Source: Psychrobacter fulvigenes
GTDB taxonomy: Bacteria > Pseudomonadota > Gammaproteobacteria > Pseudomonadales > Moraxellaceae
Reading direction: 5' to 3'
Length of the DNA: 64,000 bases
Assembly (NCBI RefSeq): GCF_904846155.1
Contig: NZ_CAJGZP010000001.1
Span: forward strand, 1,984,001 to 2,048,000
A model generated the notes under the pieces. It was not told the origin of the DNA. It ran no database searches and worked only from the letters and a program-made list of their open reading frames with translations. Positions within the stretch are counted from its first letter, which is position 1. Each line of letters begins with the position of its first letter. Of this stretch, positions 18,289-26,711 are shown one piece after another. The translations under genes and the position numbers were made by a program.

Positions 18289-19461
18289 TTAAGAAGTTGC
18301 ATGGCCCCAGCCATTGTCCTTGGCCAAAGAAAAAGCATGGTTGGCTGCTGGTACGCCAGCATAAATAGACACATGCATCAGTACTTGACGCAGCTGATCT
18401 TCATTGATGCCTAGACGCTTTGCAGTACGCAGGTGCAAACCAAGCTCTCCATCACGTCCTAGTGCTGCTAATATGCCTGTGGTAATCATGCTGCGTTGCT
18501 GTACCGTAAGGCTTGGATTTCCCCATAACTCGCCCCAAGCATTACGGGTGATAAACTGCTGAAATGGATTGTCTAATGTGGTCGCATTTTTAGAGGCTCT
18601 TTCGACATGCTCCTCTCCTAAAATACGCTTACGCTGTACCAAACCTTGCTCATAGCTAATACCCGTTTGACCAACAGTCGCGCGATCTGCATGGGTTTGA
18701 TTATGCTCAACCAATAGGCTTGGCGCCTCAACCGATGGCACATGACCTACCCCTGCAAAGACGCTTAGGCTGGCATCAGCAAATTCAGCTTTCAGTGACT
18801 CTAAAGCAGTGACAGGCGTTGAGACATCATCTGCACCCGCTATCAATGCCACACCATTAGCATAATCCGCTAGCTTTCCGCGATTATCGACCTCTGCTAA
18901 TGCTTCACAAAGCTTGGCATAGCTTTCATCATCGCTGCGTGACAATTGTACTTGCCAGCCTTGTAATACATCAGGATTCTGCTCGACATAACTTGGTGAA
19001 AACCAGCGCGGCACAATGGCTTCTGCCATTTCAGCCAAGCCCAAGCGACGCACATTGTCAGCACGCTCAGCCCAAGCTTCTTTGGTGCCGATCACCGCAC
19101 CGGTATTGGTGAGCCAAACTTGCTCTAAACGCTGCGGTGCTATCTGGCATAAGCTTTGACCAATGACACCGCCAATTGAAGTACCAATAAAATGAAAGCT
19201 ATCAATGTCTAAAGTGTCAGCCAAAGCAAGAACATCGCGCGCAAGCAGTTCAGCTGTCAGTCCCTCTGCCGCAGCGCCGCTACTACCGTGTCCCGGTAGA
19301 TCCCAGCGAACACAACGATAATGCCCATGTAGCTCATCACAGACTTCATCCCAAACATCACGGCTCATTCCCAATGGATGCGCCATAAATAATGCCGGTA
19401 AATAGGTTTCGCCACTATCTTGATAGCCAATCAGGTGAGCGTCTGTTGTCAAAAATGCCAT
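18289..19461 (-). CDS. pcaL: Fused 3-oxoadipate enol-lactonase / 4-carboxymuconolactone decarboxylase
   Basis: 390 aa. Residues about 1-255 are an alpha/beta hydrolase with nucleophile Ser in GTSIGGVIG and His in GVGHVPSVE (PcaD function). Residues about 275-390 are a carboxymuconolactone decarboxylase domain (PcaC function) with HLRTAKRLGI and YAGVPAANHAF. The fusion performs two consecutive steps. The start is the ATG at 19461, 2 nt after the pcaF stop with GGAG inside pcaF; the open frame runs further upstream but only over pcaF. Acinetobacter keeps pcaC and pcaD separate, while such fusions are known as pcaL in other bacteria. Confidence 0.92.
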   Translation of the reverse strand: MAFLTTDAHLIGYQDSGETYLPALFMAHPLGMSRDVWDEVCDELHGHYRCVRWDLPGHGSSGAAAEGLTAELLARDVLALADTLDIDSFHFIGTSIGGVIGQSLCQIAPQRLEQVWLTNTGAVIGTKEAWAERADNVRRLGLAEMAEAIVPRWFSPSYVEQNPDVLQGWQVQLSRSDDESYAKLCEALAEVDNRGKLADYANGVALIAGADDVSTPVTALESLKAEFADASLSVFAGVGHVPSVEAPSLLVEHNQTHADRATVGQTGISYEQGLVQRKRILGEEHVERASKNATTLDNPFQQFITRNAWGELWGNPSLTVQQRSMITTGILAALGRDGELGLHLRTAKRLGINEDQLRQVLMHVSIYAGVPAANHAFSLAKDNGWGHATS

Positions 19462-19463
19462 TA

Positions 19464-20672
19464 CTATTCTCCTACTCTTGAAACGACCAAGGCAATGCCC
19501 TGCCCAACCCCGATACACATGGTACAAAGCGCCCGCTCTTTTTTGCTATGCTGTAATTCATGGATAGCCGATATTAATATACGCGCGCCCGATGCACCCA
19601 GCGGATGACCCAAAGCAATGGCGCCACCTCTAGGGTTAATGCGTTCGTCACGATCATCAAGTCCCAACTCACGGGAACAAGCCAACGCTTGTGCAGCGAA
19701 AGCCTCATTCAGTTCGATGATATCGATATCATCCAAACTGAGATTGAGCCGCTTTAATAGCTTTTGAGTGGCAGGTACCGGTCCGATACCCATGATCGTT
19801 GGCAAGACACCGGCCGTTGCCATGCCTTCGATTTTTGCCACAGGCGTCAAGCCGTATTTCTTTACGGCGGCGGCACTAGCAACCAACATCGCGGCAGCAC
19901 CATCATTAATACCTGAGGCATTGCCTGCGGTGATTGTGCCATTCTCATAGATAGGGCGTAGCTTTGTTAAAGCGGCCATATCAGTATTCGGACGTGGGTG
20001 CTCATCTTTATCTACGACGAGTGGCTCTTGCTTACGCCTCTCGATAGTAATAGGAGTGATCTCTGCGTTTAGACGACCGTCATTTTGTGCTTCGGTGGCT
20101 TTTTGTTGCGACCATACTGCAAAAGCATCTTGATCTTCACGCGAGATATTGTATTTTTCCGCTAGATTCTCTGCGGTACGTGGCATCGCTTCTGTGCCAT
20201 ACATCTCATCAAGCTTTTTATTAATAAAGCGCCAGCCCATGGTCGTGTCTTGTAGTTTCTGACTACGATCATAAGCTTTTTCTGGTTTACCCATCACAAA
20301 TGGCGCGCGCGTCATCGACTCCACACCGCCAGCCAGTGCCAACTCTATCTCACCACTGGCAATCGCGCGAAAAGCCGTGCCCACTGCATCTAAACCAGAG
20401 CCACACAAACGGTTGATAGTCGTTGCCGGCACTTGCTCTGTTAAACCAGATAGCAAGCTACTCATACGGGCAACGTTGCGATTGTCTTCACCACTTTGGT
20501 TGGCACAGCCCATGAACACATCTTCGATCGCGCTATGGTCAAATTCAGGTGCATCTGCCAATACAGACTTAATCACTTGTGCAAGCAAGTCATCTGGACG
20601 GATATCAGCCAAAGAGCCACCATAGCGGCCTACCGCTGAACGTTTTGGATGACAAATATAAACTGCTGTCAT
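19464..20672 (-). CDS. pcaF: 3-Oxoadipyl-CoA thiolase
   Basis: 402 aa thiolase with active-site Cys90 in NRLCGSGLDA, His in ALGHPLGASGARI and the second Cys in CTMCIGVGQG. It cleaves 3-oxoadipyl-CoA to succinyl-CoA and acetyl-CoA. It is the first gene of the run pcaF-pcaL-pcaH-pcaG-pobA-pcaI-pcaJ, with a shared promoter/operator module upstream. Confidence 0.93.
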   Translation of the reverse strand: MTAVYICHPKRSAVGRYGGSLADIRPDDLLAQVIKSVLADAPEFDHSAIEDVFMGCANQSGEDNRNVARMSSLLSGLTEQVPATTINRLCGSGLDAVGTAFRAIASGEIELALAGGVESMTRAPFVMGKPEKAYDRSQKLQDTTMGWRFINKKLDEMYGTEAMPRTAENLAEKYNISREDQDAFAVWSQQKATEAQNDGRLNAEITPITIERRKQEPLVVDKDEHPRPNTDMAALTKLRPIYENGTITAGNASGINDGAAAMLVASAAAVKKYGLTPVAKIEGMATAGVLPTIMGIGPVPATQKLLKRLNLSLDDIDIIELNEAFAAQALACSRELGLDDRDERINPRGGAIALGHPLGASGARILISAIHELQHSKKERALCTMCIGVGQGIALVVSRVGE

Positions 20673-20820
20673 GTTTCTCTCTCCCTAGAGATGATGTTAG
20701 GTCGGTTCATTTCTCATTGTTCATTGTCGTGACTTAACTATTACACGATTCGATGATCATCACAATTTAATAACACTCATGACTTAACGATGATCACTAC
20801 CAAAAACAATCACGACCAAA

Positions 20821-20887
20821 TTTGTTCTATATAAGAATTGTTGTTCGTATAGTGAATTAACTTAACCCTTTTCTAGCCTTCTGTCAA
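20821..20887 (-). promoter_or_regulatory. Promoter/operator module upstream of pcaF
   Basis: On the minus strand, TTGACA (20887-20882) is followed after 17 nt by a weak -10 (TAAGTT), then by ATTCACTATACGAAC and a further GAAC 19 nt away. On the plus strand this reads GTTC...GAAT and GTTCGTATAGTGAAT, paired half-sites resembling the GTTCGATAAT repeats bound by PcaU in Acinetobacter. The same module with identical internal spacing occurs at 24117-24183. Binding by the IclR protein encoded at 25627 is inferred. Confidence 0.6.
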
Positions 20888-20906
20888 TATGGTTGACTTG
20901 TTTTTC

Positions 20907-20937
20907 AAAAAAAAACCTACGGATTACCGTAGGTTTT
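20907..20937 (-). terminator. Rho-independent terminator after the aldolase-like gene
   Basis: Perfect 11-bp stem AAAACCTACGG / CCGTAGGTTTT with an ATTA loop; on the minus strand a T-rich tract follows. It separates the dctP/aldolase transcript from the pcaF operon. Confidence 0.85.
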
Positions 20938-20978
20938 ATTCATTTCAAAAAACTGTATAAGTCATTTGCATGGTCTTG

Positions 20979-21770
20979 TTATCTAATCCAGTTAGGATCA
21001 AGCCTACTCATCAAACGATAATACGCTGGCCACTCAGGCAGTCTAACCTCAGCACCGCCTTGGGCGTCACCACCTTCAAACTGCTCTCTGGTTTTAATCA
21101 TGGCTTCTTCACTGGCTTGCAGTAACTCACTGCCTGATGCCATGACTTTTAACTGAACCTGACAGCCTTGTATAATTTGGTACATTCGCATAAATGCCCA
21201 AGCCACATCAGGCCCAGTAGTAACAACTCCATGATTGTTAAGCATCAAGGTGTGATTGGTCGGGCCTAGCGAGTCTACCAATCTTTGCTGCTCGCTTTCA
21301 TCCAGTACGATGCCTTCAAAGTCATGGTAGCCAATACGATCGTAGAACATAAAGGCTTCTTGATATAAGGGCATAAAGCCACACTTGAGCGCACTTACTG
21401 CTTGAACATCAGGATTATGGGTATGCATGACGCAGTGAACATCAGGTCTACCCTTATGCAAGGCCGTATGAATAACACTACCAGCTTTATTGATAGGATA
21501 AGGTGAGTCATCAACTTTATTGCCATCAAAATCTATTTTTACCAGATTTGAAGGGGTGATTTCACTGTATAGAAGACCAAAGGCATTAATGAGTAAGTGC
21601 TCAGTACCTGGGATTCTATATGAAATATGATTATAAACTTGAGTCGTCCATCCATAATAATCAACCATCCTATAGCACAGTGCTAACTCTACTCGAGCCT
21701 TCCATTCAATATCGCTATAACCTGCAGGCGTCACTGCTGAGGCAAAAATATCTTTCATAGTCTGATCCAT
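20979..21770 (-). CDS. Class II aldolase/adducin-family protein
   Basis: 263 aa with the metal-binding His pair in MHTHNPDVQAV and a third His in LNNHGVVTTGP, as in fuculose-phosphate aldolase and adducin-head proteins. The ATG at 21770 has GGAGG 5 nt upstream, while an open frame further upstream has no ribosome site. It is 59 bp downstream of a dctP gene and ends at a terminator. Its substrate is not evident. Decarboxylase or aldolase activity on an aromatic or sugar acid imported by the TRAP system is a guess from position. Confidence 0.7.
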   Translation of the reverse strand: MDQTMKDIFASAVTPAGYSDIEWKARVELALCYRMVDYYGWTTQVYNHISYRIPGTEHLLINAFGLLYSEITPSNLVKIDFDGNKVDDSPYPINKAGSVIHTALHKGRPDVHCVMHTHNPDVQAVSALKCGFMPLYQEAFMFYDRIGYHDFEGIVLDESEQQRLVDSLGPTNHTLMLNNHGVVTTGPDVAWAFMRMYQIIQGCQVQLKVMASGSELLQASEEAMIKTREQFEGGDAQGGAEVRLPEWPAYYRLMSRLDPNWIR

Positions 21771-21829
21771 AATGTCCTCCATAACTCTTATCAACGATAT
21801 GCTTTTTTGACTAAGAACTCTGCTACGCT

Positions 21830-22875
21830 TTAAACTTTACAAGCCGCACTGGCTGCTTGAGCTTTTTCATAGACACCTTGCGCGTCCAGTCCTTGAGCTT
21901 CAAGATTGTCTAAATAGCTTTGAATCTCTGTCTTGAGTATACCGCTCCAAGCAGAATCGTTTAATGGATCAGGAATCTCTATCATCGTATCACCGCGAGC
22001 TTTGGCCTCAGCAATCACTCTGGTATCTTCGCTATCAAATAAATTACCTGCAACCTTTGCCATCTCCATGCCTGAGTTGTCATCGATGACTTTTTTGAGA
22101 TCATCAGGCAAGCTTTCATACTTACCTTTATTCATCGTCACAAGCAAAGCTGAGCCATATAGAGGCATGGTCGTATGCGTATTGGTCAATTCAGCCAACC
22201 TAAAAGCACCTGCCGCATCCCAAGGCGTACTCACGCCATCAATGACGCCACGCTGCAAAGACGTATATTGATCAGATGCTGGCATACCAACAGGGGTGCC
22301 ACCAGCCGCTTCGATAATGTTAGCCGCTATCTCTAACGGGCGGCGAATACGCATGCCTTTTAAGTCTTCTGGCTTGCGGATAGGCTTATCAATAGTATGA
22401 AAAGCGCCAGGTCCTGACGCCATCATAAATAACGGGTGCGTGTCCTCATACTCACTTGCTATCACATCATCATACAAAGTTTGTAGCATACAGCTTAATT
22501 GAGTACCTGAGCTTGACAGACCTGGCAGCTGAGTAATCTCAGTCAATGGAAAACGGCCACTGATATAGCCTTGAACCTGAGCGCCTATATCAACCGTGCC
22601 TTTAGCCGTTGAATCATAAGTGATGTCAGGCTTACTCAAGGTTGCTGAAGGATAAATCTCAACCTTGAGCCTACCAGCTGATTCGTCTTCGATTTGTCTG
22701 GCCCATGGCTCAAACACATCCTTATGTAGCGCGGCTGTAGAGGGCCAAAATGAGAGAACCTTAAGATTATAGCGTCCTCTTTAACCGCCCCTTCAGGCTG
22801 ACCTGAACAACTTGCAAGACCCATAGCAGACGCTACCAATAAAAACATAGCACTGGTTTTAAATTTATTAGACAT
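21830..22875 (-). pseudogene. dctP: DctP solute-binding lipoprotein with a one-base frameshift
   Basis: The N-terminal part (22875 to about 22750) encodes a lipoprotein signal with lipobox LASC followed by IILRFSHF. The rest continues in another frame from WPSTAALHKDVFEPWA to ASAACKV. The intact neighbour reads RFAHFWPATSA at the same place. One missing T in the CATTTTGG run (22747-22750 on the plus strand) explains the break. With the T restored the protein is about 348 aa and complete. It is either a recent pseudogene or a sequence error. Confidence 0.8.
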
Positions 22876-22926
22876 TGTTATTTCTTCCCTGTAAATAAAC
22901 TGTATCTAATTTTTATTATACATACT

Positions 22927-23985
22927 TTAGGACTTACAAGCCGCACTTGCTTCTTTGGCTTTTTTATAGACCATTTGTGCATCTAATCCAAGTGCTTCAA
23001 CGTCTTTTAAGTACTTTTGCGTGCCTGCTTCTAATGGGCCTCTCCAAGCAGGATCATTCAATGGATCAGGGATGTCTATCATCACATCACCTTTCGCTTT
23101 GGCTTCAGCCATAAACTTATCATCTTCTGCATCGAACACTTTACCGGCAAGAGCCGCCATCATTTTTCCAGAGTTATTATCGATGACCTGCTGCAGATCC
23201 TCTGGCAACCCTGCATATTTATCCTTGTTCATAGTGACCACAATAGCCGAGCTATAAAACGGAATATTGGTATGGGTGTTTGAAAGCTCAATCAGTTTAA
23301 ATGACCCCATGGCATCCCATGGCAGACTCAAGCCATCAAGCACACCACGTTGTAGTGACGTATATACGTCAGTAACAGGCAAGCCTACAGGTGTACCACC
23401 TGCCGCTTCAATGACGTCTCCAGCGATGGCAGATGGACGGCGAATACGCAAGCCTTTCAAATCATCTGGTTTGTTGATAGGTTGGTCAACCGTATGAATA
23501 CCTCCAGGACCCGTACCCATCATAAATAGTAGGTGTGTGTCCTCATACTCACTTGATATCACCCCATCATCATACAAGGTCTGTAGCATACAGTTCATTT
23601 GCGTTGCTGAGTTAGATAGACCTGGAAGCTCTGTGATTTGAGTCAATGGAAAACGGCCAGCGGTATAGCCTTGAAGCTGCGAGCCTATATCGACCATGCC
23701 TTTAGAGGCTGCGTCATAGGCAGCGTCGGCTTTACTGAGGGTTGCAGAAGGGAAAATCTCAACTTTCAATCGTCCGTCTGACTCTTCTTCAATCTTTTGC
23801 GCCCAAGGAGCAAAAACCTCTGTATGCGTCGCTGAAGTCGCTGGCCAGAAATGGGCAAAACGTAAGGTAGTGGTTTCTTTAGAGTCTACAGCACCATCAC
23901 TAGCGGTATCATTTGATTGCGAGCAACCAGCGATACCAATCATAGCGGCTAAGGCCATACTAAGTGCGAGAGTCTTCTTCATCAT
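22927..23985 (-). CDS. dctP: TRAP transporter solute-binding lipoprotein DctP
   Basis: 352 aa with a lipoprotein signal (MKKTLALS..., lipobox IAGC) and the DctP fold. The RxRRP substrate-carboxylate region is KGLRIRRPSA, followed by YTSLQRGVLDGLSLPWDA. It is the only intact dctP of the four loci in the window, and presumably feeds the DctQM pair encoded about 9 kb away. A promoter/operator module like that of pcaF lies upstream, so it is likely co-induced with protocatechuate degradation. The ligand is inferred to be an aromatic acid. Confidence 0.9.
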   Translation of the reverse strand: MMKKTLALSMALAAMIGIAGCSQSNDTASDGAVDSKETTTLRFAHFWPATSATHTEVFAPWAQKIEEESDGRLKVEIFPSATLSKADAAYDAASKGMVDIGSQLQGYTAGRFPLTQITELPGLSNSATQMNCMLQTLYDDGVISSEYEDTHLLFMMGTGPGGIHTVDQPINKPDDLKGLRIRRPSAIAGDVIEAAGGTPVGLPVTDVYTSLQRGVLDGLSLPWDAMGSFKLIELSNTHTNIPFYSSAIVVTMNKDKYAGLPEDLQQVIDNNSGKMMAALAGKVFDAEDDKFMAEAKAKGDVMIDIPDPLNDPAWRGPLEAGTQKYLKDVEALGLDAQMVYKKAKEASAACKS

Positions 23986-24116
23986 GAAATCCTTTTTGAT
24001 GGTTAAATATAATTCTAGTATAAAGCTCTAGTATCAAGTCAGGCGCAGCTTGCTTGATGGCAATCATGAAAACAACTTTGAGGAAATGCACAACCAAACC
24101 ATTAGGAGTCGGTTTT

Positions 24117-24183
24117 TTTGTTCTTCATTAGAATAGTTGTTCGTATATCGAATTAAGGTAACCCTTTTCTATCCTTGTGTCAA
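24117..24183 (-). promoter_or_regulatory. Promoter/operator module upstream of dctP
   Basis: Near copy of the module before pcaF. On the minus strand TTGACA is followed by AGGATAGAAAAGGGT, then AATTCGATATACGAAC and a distal GAAC. The distances GTTC-GTTCG (19) and GTTCG-TGTCAA (39) on the plus strand are identical in both copies. GTTCGTATATCGAAT is nearly palindromic. Confidence 0.6.
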
Positions 24184-24207
24184 TCTCGTTATTTGATTTA
24201 TTACCCT

Positions 24208-25578
24208 CTATTTATCATCTTTTAGAGTCGGAATTAATTTTTCAATGGTTTGTAATATCATTTGGCACTGTCTATCTGCAGCACCGCTATAGGTTAAAGG
24301 CGATAGAATGGCTTTAAGTTCAGCGCTATTGTTATTGGCATCGCTATCTATAGACTGCGCTTCTAATAAAGCTAAGAGTGTCTGCACAAACCCTTTGTGT
24401 TCGCTATGCGCTTCTTGGCTGGCTTGCTCTATCAAAGGATAAGCTTGCTGTTGGTTGTGTAAGAAATAGCGCTGCAAAGGCTCAATAAGATAAGCGTCGC
24501 TATTTAAATCAAGGTTGGCGGCCATGCGTTCTGGATAGACTTGCAGACCTTGTAGCAAAGTCTTCAGATAGGCTGCTGCACCTGCGACTAAAGCCACTCC
24601 CTCGGTTAAAGGTACCCAACTGGCATGCCATTGGCCTAATGCACGCTCAAAAGGTTGAGCCGTTGTATTACTAATCACACTCAGATGGCCATGCATTCTT
24701 AAAGTGGCTGTCTTAATTAAGGCACACAATACAGGATTGCGCTTATGGGGCATTGAAGATGATCCGCCCATCCCTTTAATCGCAGGCTCGGCCACTTCAC
24801 CCAACTCAGACTGACACAGTAATGCGATGTCATCAATGATATTTTCCATCGCGCCTGCACAGGCATCTAATGCGGAAGCGATCGCATGAATCGGTTGCCT
24901 ATTGGTATGCCAAGGTAATAATGGCAGTGACAAACCAAGTAGTGTGGCGACTTGCTGGGGTAGCTCATACTGCTCATTCTCTGGATCACTGACCCCAACA
25001 GGCCCACCCCATTGCAAATAAAAGCCTGATTGCTCTAATTGTGCTAAATTTGGCATCACAGCGATTAATGATGCCGCCCACTGTGATACTTTTACGCCAA
25101 AAGTAATCGGTAAGGCTTGTTGCAATAACGTCCTACCCGCCATCGGTGTCGTGCTGTGAGCTTCTATCAATACAGCGCACGCTTGCAGCACATCGATCAA
25201 GTCATGATTGATGCGTGTTAGTGCTGGCTTAAGCATCATCATCATCGCGGTATCAACCACATCTTGACTGGTGACTGTTTTATGAAAATAAGGTTTTATT
25301 TCTGGAGGTAACAAAGATTTGGCTTGGGCGACAAAAGGAATGGCAGCATTGCCACCCAAATAAGTTTGTGACCCAATCGCCTCAATATCAAATAAATCTA
25401 TCGTTAATGCTTGCTTAGTTTGCTGTAGAATACCTGTAGGAATGAGGCTATGATGTTCTCTGGCTTCTATGATAGACAGCTCAAAATCCAACATCGCTTG
25501 CACAAACAAACGATCAGAAAAATCTTGGGCAATGTCAGGATGTACAAAAGGCTGATTGATTAATTGAGTAATGTGCAT
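24208..25578 (-). CDS. pcaB: 3-Carboxy-cis,cis-muconate cycloisomerase
   Basis: 456 aa member of the fumarase/aspartase superfamily with the signature GMGGSSSMPHKRNP. It converts 3-carboxy-cis,cis-muconate to 4-carboxymuconolactone, the step between PcaGH and PcaL. It is transcribed away from the IclR-type regulator with only 48 bp between starts, so both are probably controlled from that gap. Confidence 0.92.
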   Translation of the reverse strand: MHITQLINQPFVHPDIAQDFSDRLFVQAMLDFELSIIEAREHHSLIPTGILQQTKQALTIDLFDIEAIGSQTYLGGNAAIPFVAQAKSLLPPEIKPYFHKTVTSQDVVDTAMMMMLKPALTRINHDLIDVLQACAVLIEAHSTTPMAGRTLLQQALPITFGVKVSQWAASLIAVMPNLAQLEQSGFYLQWGGPVGVSDPENEQYELPQQVATLLGLSLPLLPWHTNRQPIHAIASALDACAGAMENIIDDIALLCQSELGEVAEPAIKGMGGSSSMPHKRNPVLCALIKTATLRMHGHLSVISNTTAQPFERALGQWHASWVPLTEGVALVAGAAAYLKTLLQGLQVYPERMAANLDLNSDAYLIEPLQRYFLHNQQQAYPLIEQASQEAHSEHKGFVQTLLALLEAQSIDSDANNNSAELKAILSPLTYSGAADRQCQMILQTIEKLIPTLKDDK

Positions 25579-25626
25579 TTAAAAACCCTAATTTTAGTCA
25601 TCATTTATTGGTAATTATTAAACATC

Positions 25627-26415
25627 ATGCATAAAGAACAAGATAAGAAAATACCCTTCGATAGTCCAGACTTTGTGGCCTCTCTTGCAGCAGGTCTAAA
25701 CGTATTACTGACTTTTGATGAAAGCCACTCTAGCATGACACTGAGCGAAGTCGCCGAACGTGCCAATATAGACAGAGCAAAAGCCCGACGCTATCTATTA
25801 ACCTTGCACGCGCTTGGTTACGTGCATAAAGACAAGCGCCAATTCAGCTTGACACCGAAGACGTTAAGCATTGGTGCCAGCTATTTGGGCGGCGTACATC
25901 ATCATGATATTATTCAGTTTTATCTTGAGCGCGTGACTGAGCAGACAGGAGAGTCTTGTTCTTTTGCGGTATTGGATGGCGATGATGTGGTTTATATCGC
26001 CCGCTCTGCCGCCAAACATCGCTTATTGTCTATCAGCATCTCAGTTGGCACAAGGCTTCCTGCTGCCTATACCTCGATGGGCCGTGCTATTCTTGCCAAC
26101 CTGCCTAATGAACAGCTTGAAAGCTATGTCGATAGCGTTGAATTGGTTTCACACACCCCCCACAGCATTACCGATCGCAATCAGTTTCTGCAAGCGCTAC
26201 AACAAGCAGCAGAGAAGCAATATGCGGTCGTAGATCAAGAGCTGGATACGGGCTTACTGTCTCTAGCACTTCCCGTCTATAAGGCAAACAAGGAACTCAT
26301 TGGTGCCATTAATATTAGCACTAACGCCTCACGTATTTCCCATGACGCTCTAATGGAGCAGTTTTTGCCCATATTACGGGATTGCGCGGCACAAATCCAA
26401 ACCTACTATGTTTAA
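25627..26415 (+). CDS. pcaU: IclR-family regulator of the pca genes
   Basis: 262 aa. Winged helix-turn-helix at about 15-80 (MTLSEVAERANIDRAKARRYL) and the IclR effector-binding domain after it, with ARSAAKHRLLSISISVGTRLPAAYTSMGR. This is the PcaU/PcaR subfamily, which senses protocatechuate or 3-oxoadipate. Which ligand applies here cannot be told from sequence. Divergent from pcaB. The symbol could equally be pcaR. Confidence 0.82.
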   Translation: MHKEQDKKIPFDSPDFVASLAAGLNVLLTFDESHSSMTLSEVAERANIDRAKARRYLLTLHALGYVHKDKRQFSLTPKTLSIGASYLGGVHHHDIIQFYLERVTEQTGESCSFAVLDGDDVVYIARSAAKHRLLSISISVGTRLPAAYTSMGRAILANLPNEQLESYVDSVELVSHTPHSITDRNQFLQALQQAAEKQYAVVDQELDTGLLSLALPVYKANKELIGAINISTNASRISHDALMEQFLPILRDCAAQIQTYYV

Positions 26416-26449
26416 GGGCAGTTTAAGCAAAAAATTTAGTTTAAGCGCA

Positions 26450-26480
26450 AAATTTAAGTACAAGATTTAAGTACAAGCTA
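26450..26480. repeat. Short tandem repeat after the regulator gene
   Basis: Two adjacent copies of ATTTAAGTACAAG follow the stop codon of the IclR gene in an otherwise empty 225-base stretch. Confidence 0.5.
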
Positions 26481-26640
26481 AAAATCACCCTACCTAACTA
26501 GCCGCTATTTAATAGTTAAGCATACTGTGGACTTATGAATGAAAAGCCATGTCGACCACCTGTTAATCGCTTAATTTATCATATTAATGAACGCCTAGAG
26601 CACAATAACTGACAATAAAAAGTAAGCGTCATCAGACATA

Positions 26641-26680
26641 AAAAAGCCCTACTCAGCTTATTGCTGAATAGGGCTTTTGG
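26641..26680. terminator. Bidirectional terminator
   Basis: Stem AAAAGCCCTA-TCAGC / GCTGA-TAGGGCTTTT with one mismatch and a 5-nt loop, with T runs on both strands. It serves the regulator (plus) and the decarboxylase (minus). Confidence 0.85.
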
Positions 26681-26711
26681 ATTCTAAAACCTAAGGTATT
26701 TATGAAACGAC

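Noticed and set aside
26450..26480. CRISPR-like repeat
   Set aside because: Only two adjacent 13-base copies without spacers; no cas genes anywhere in the window.
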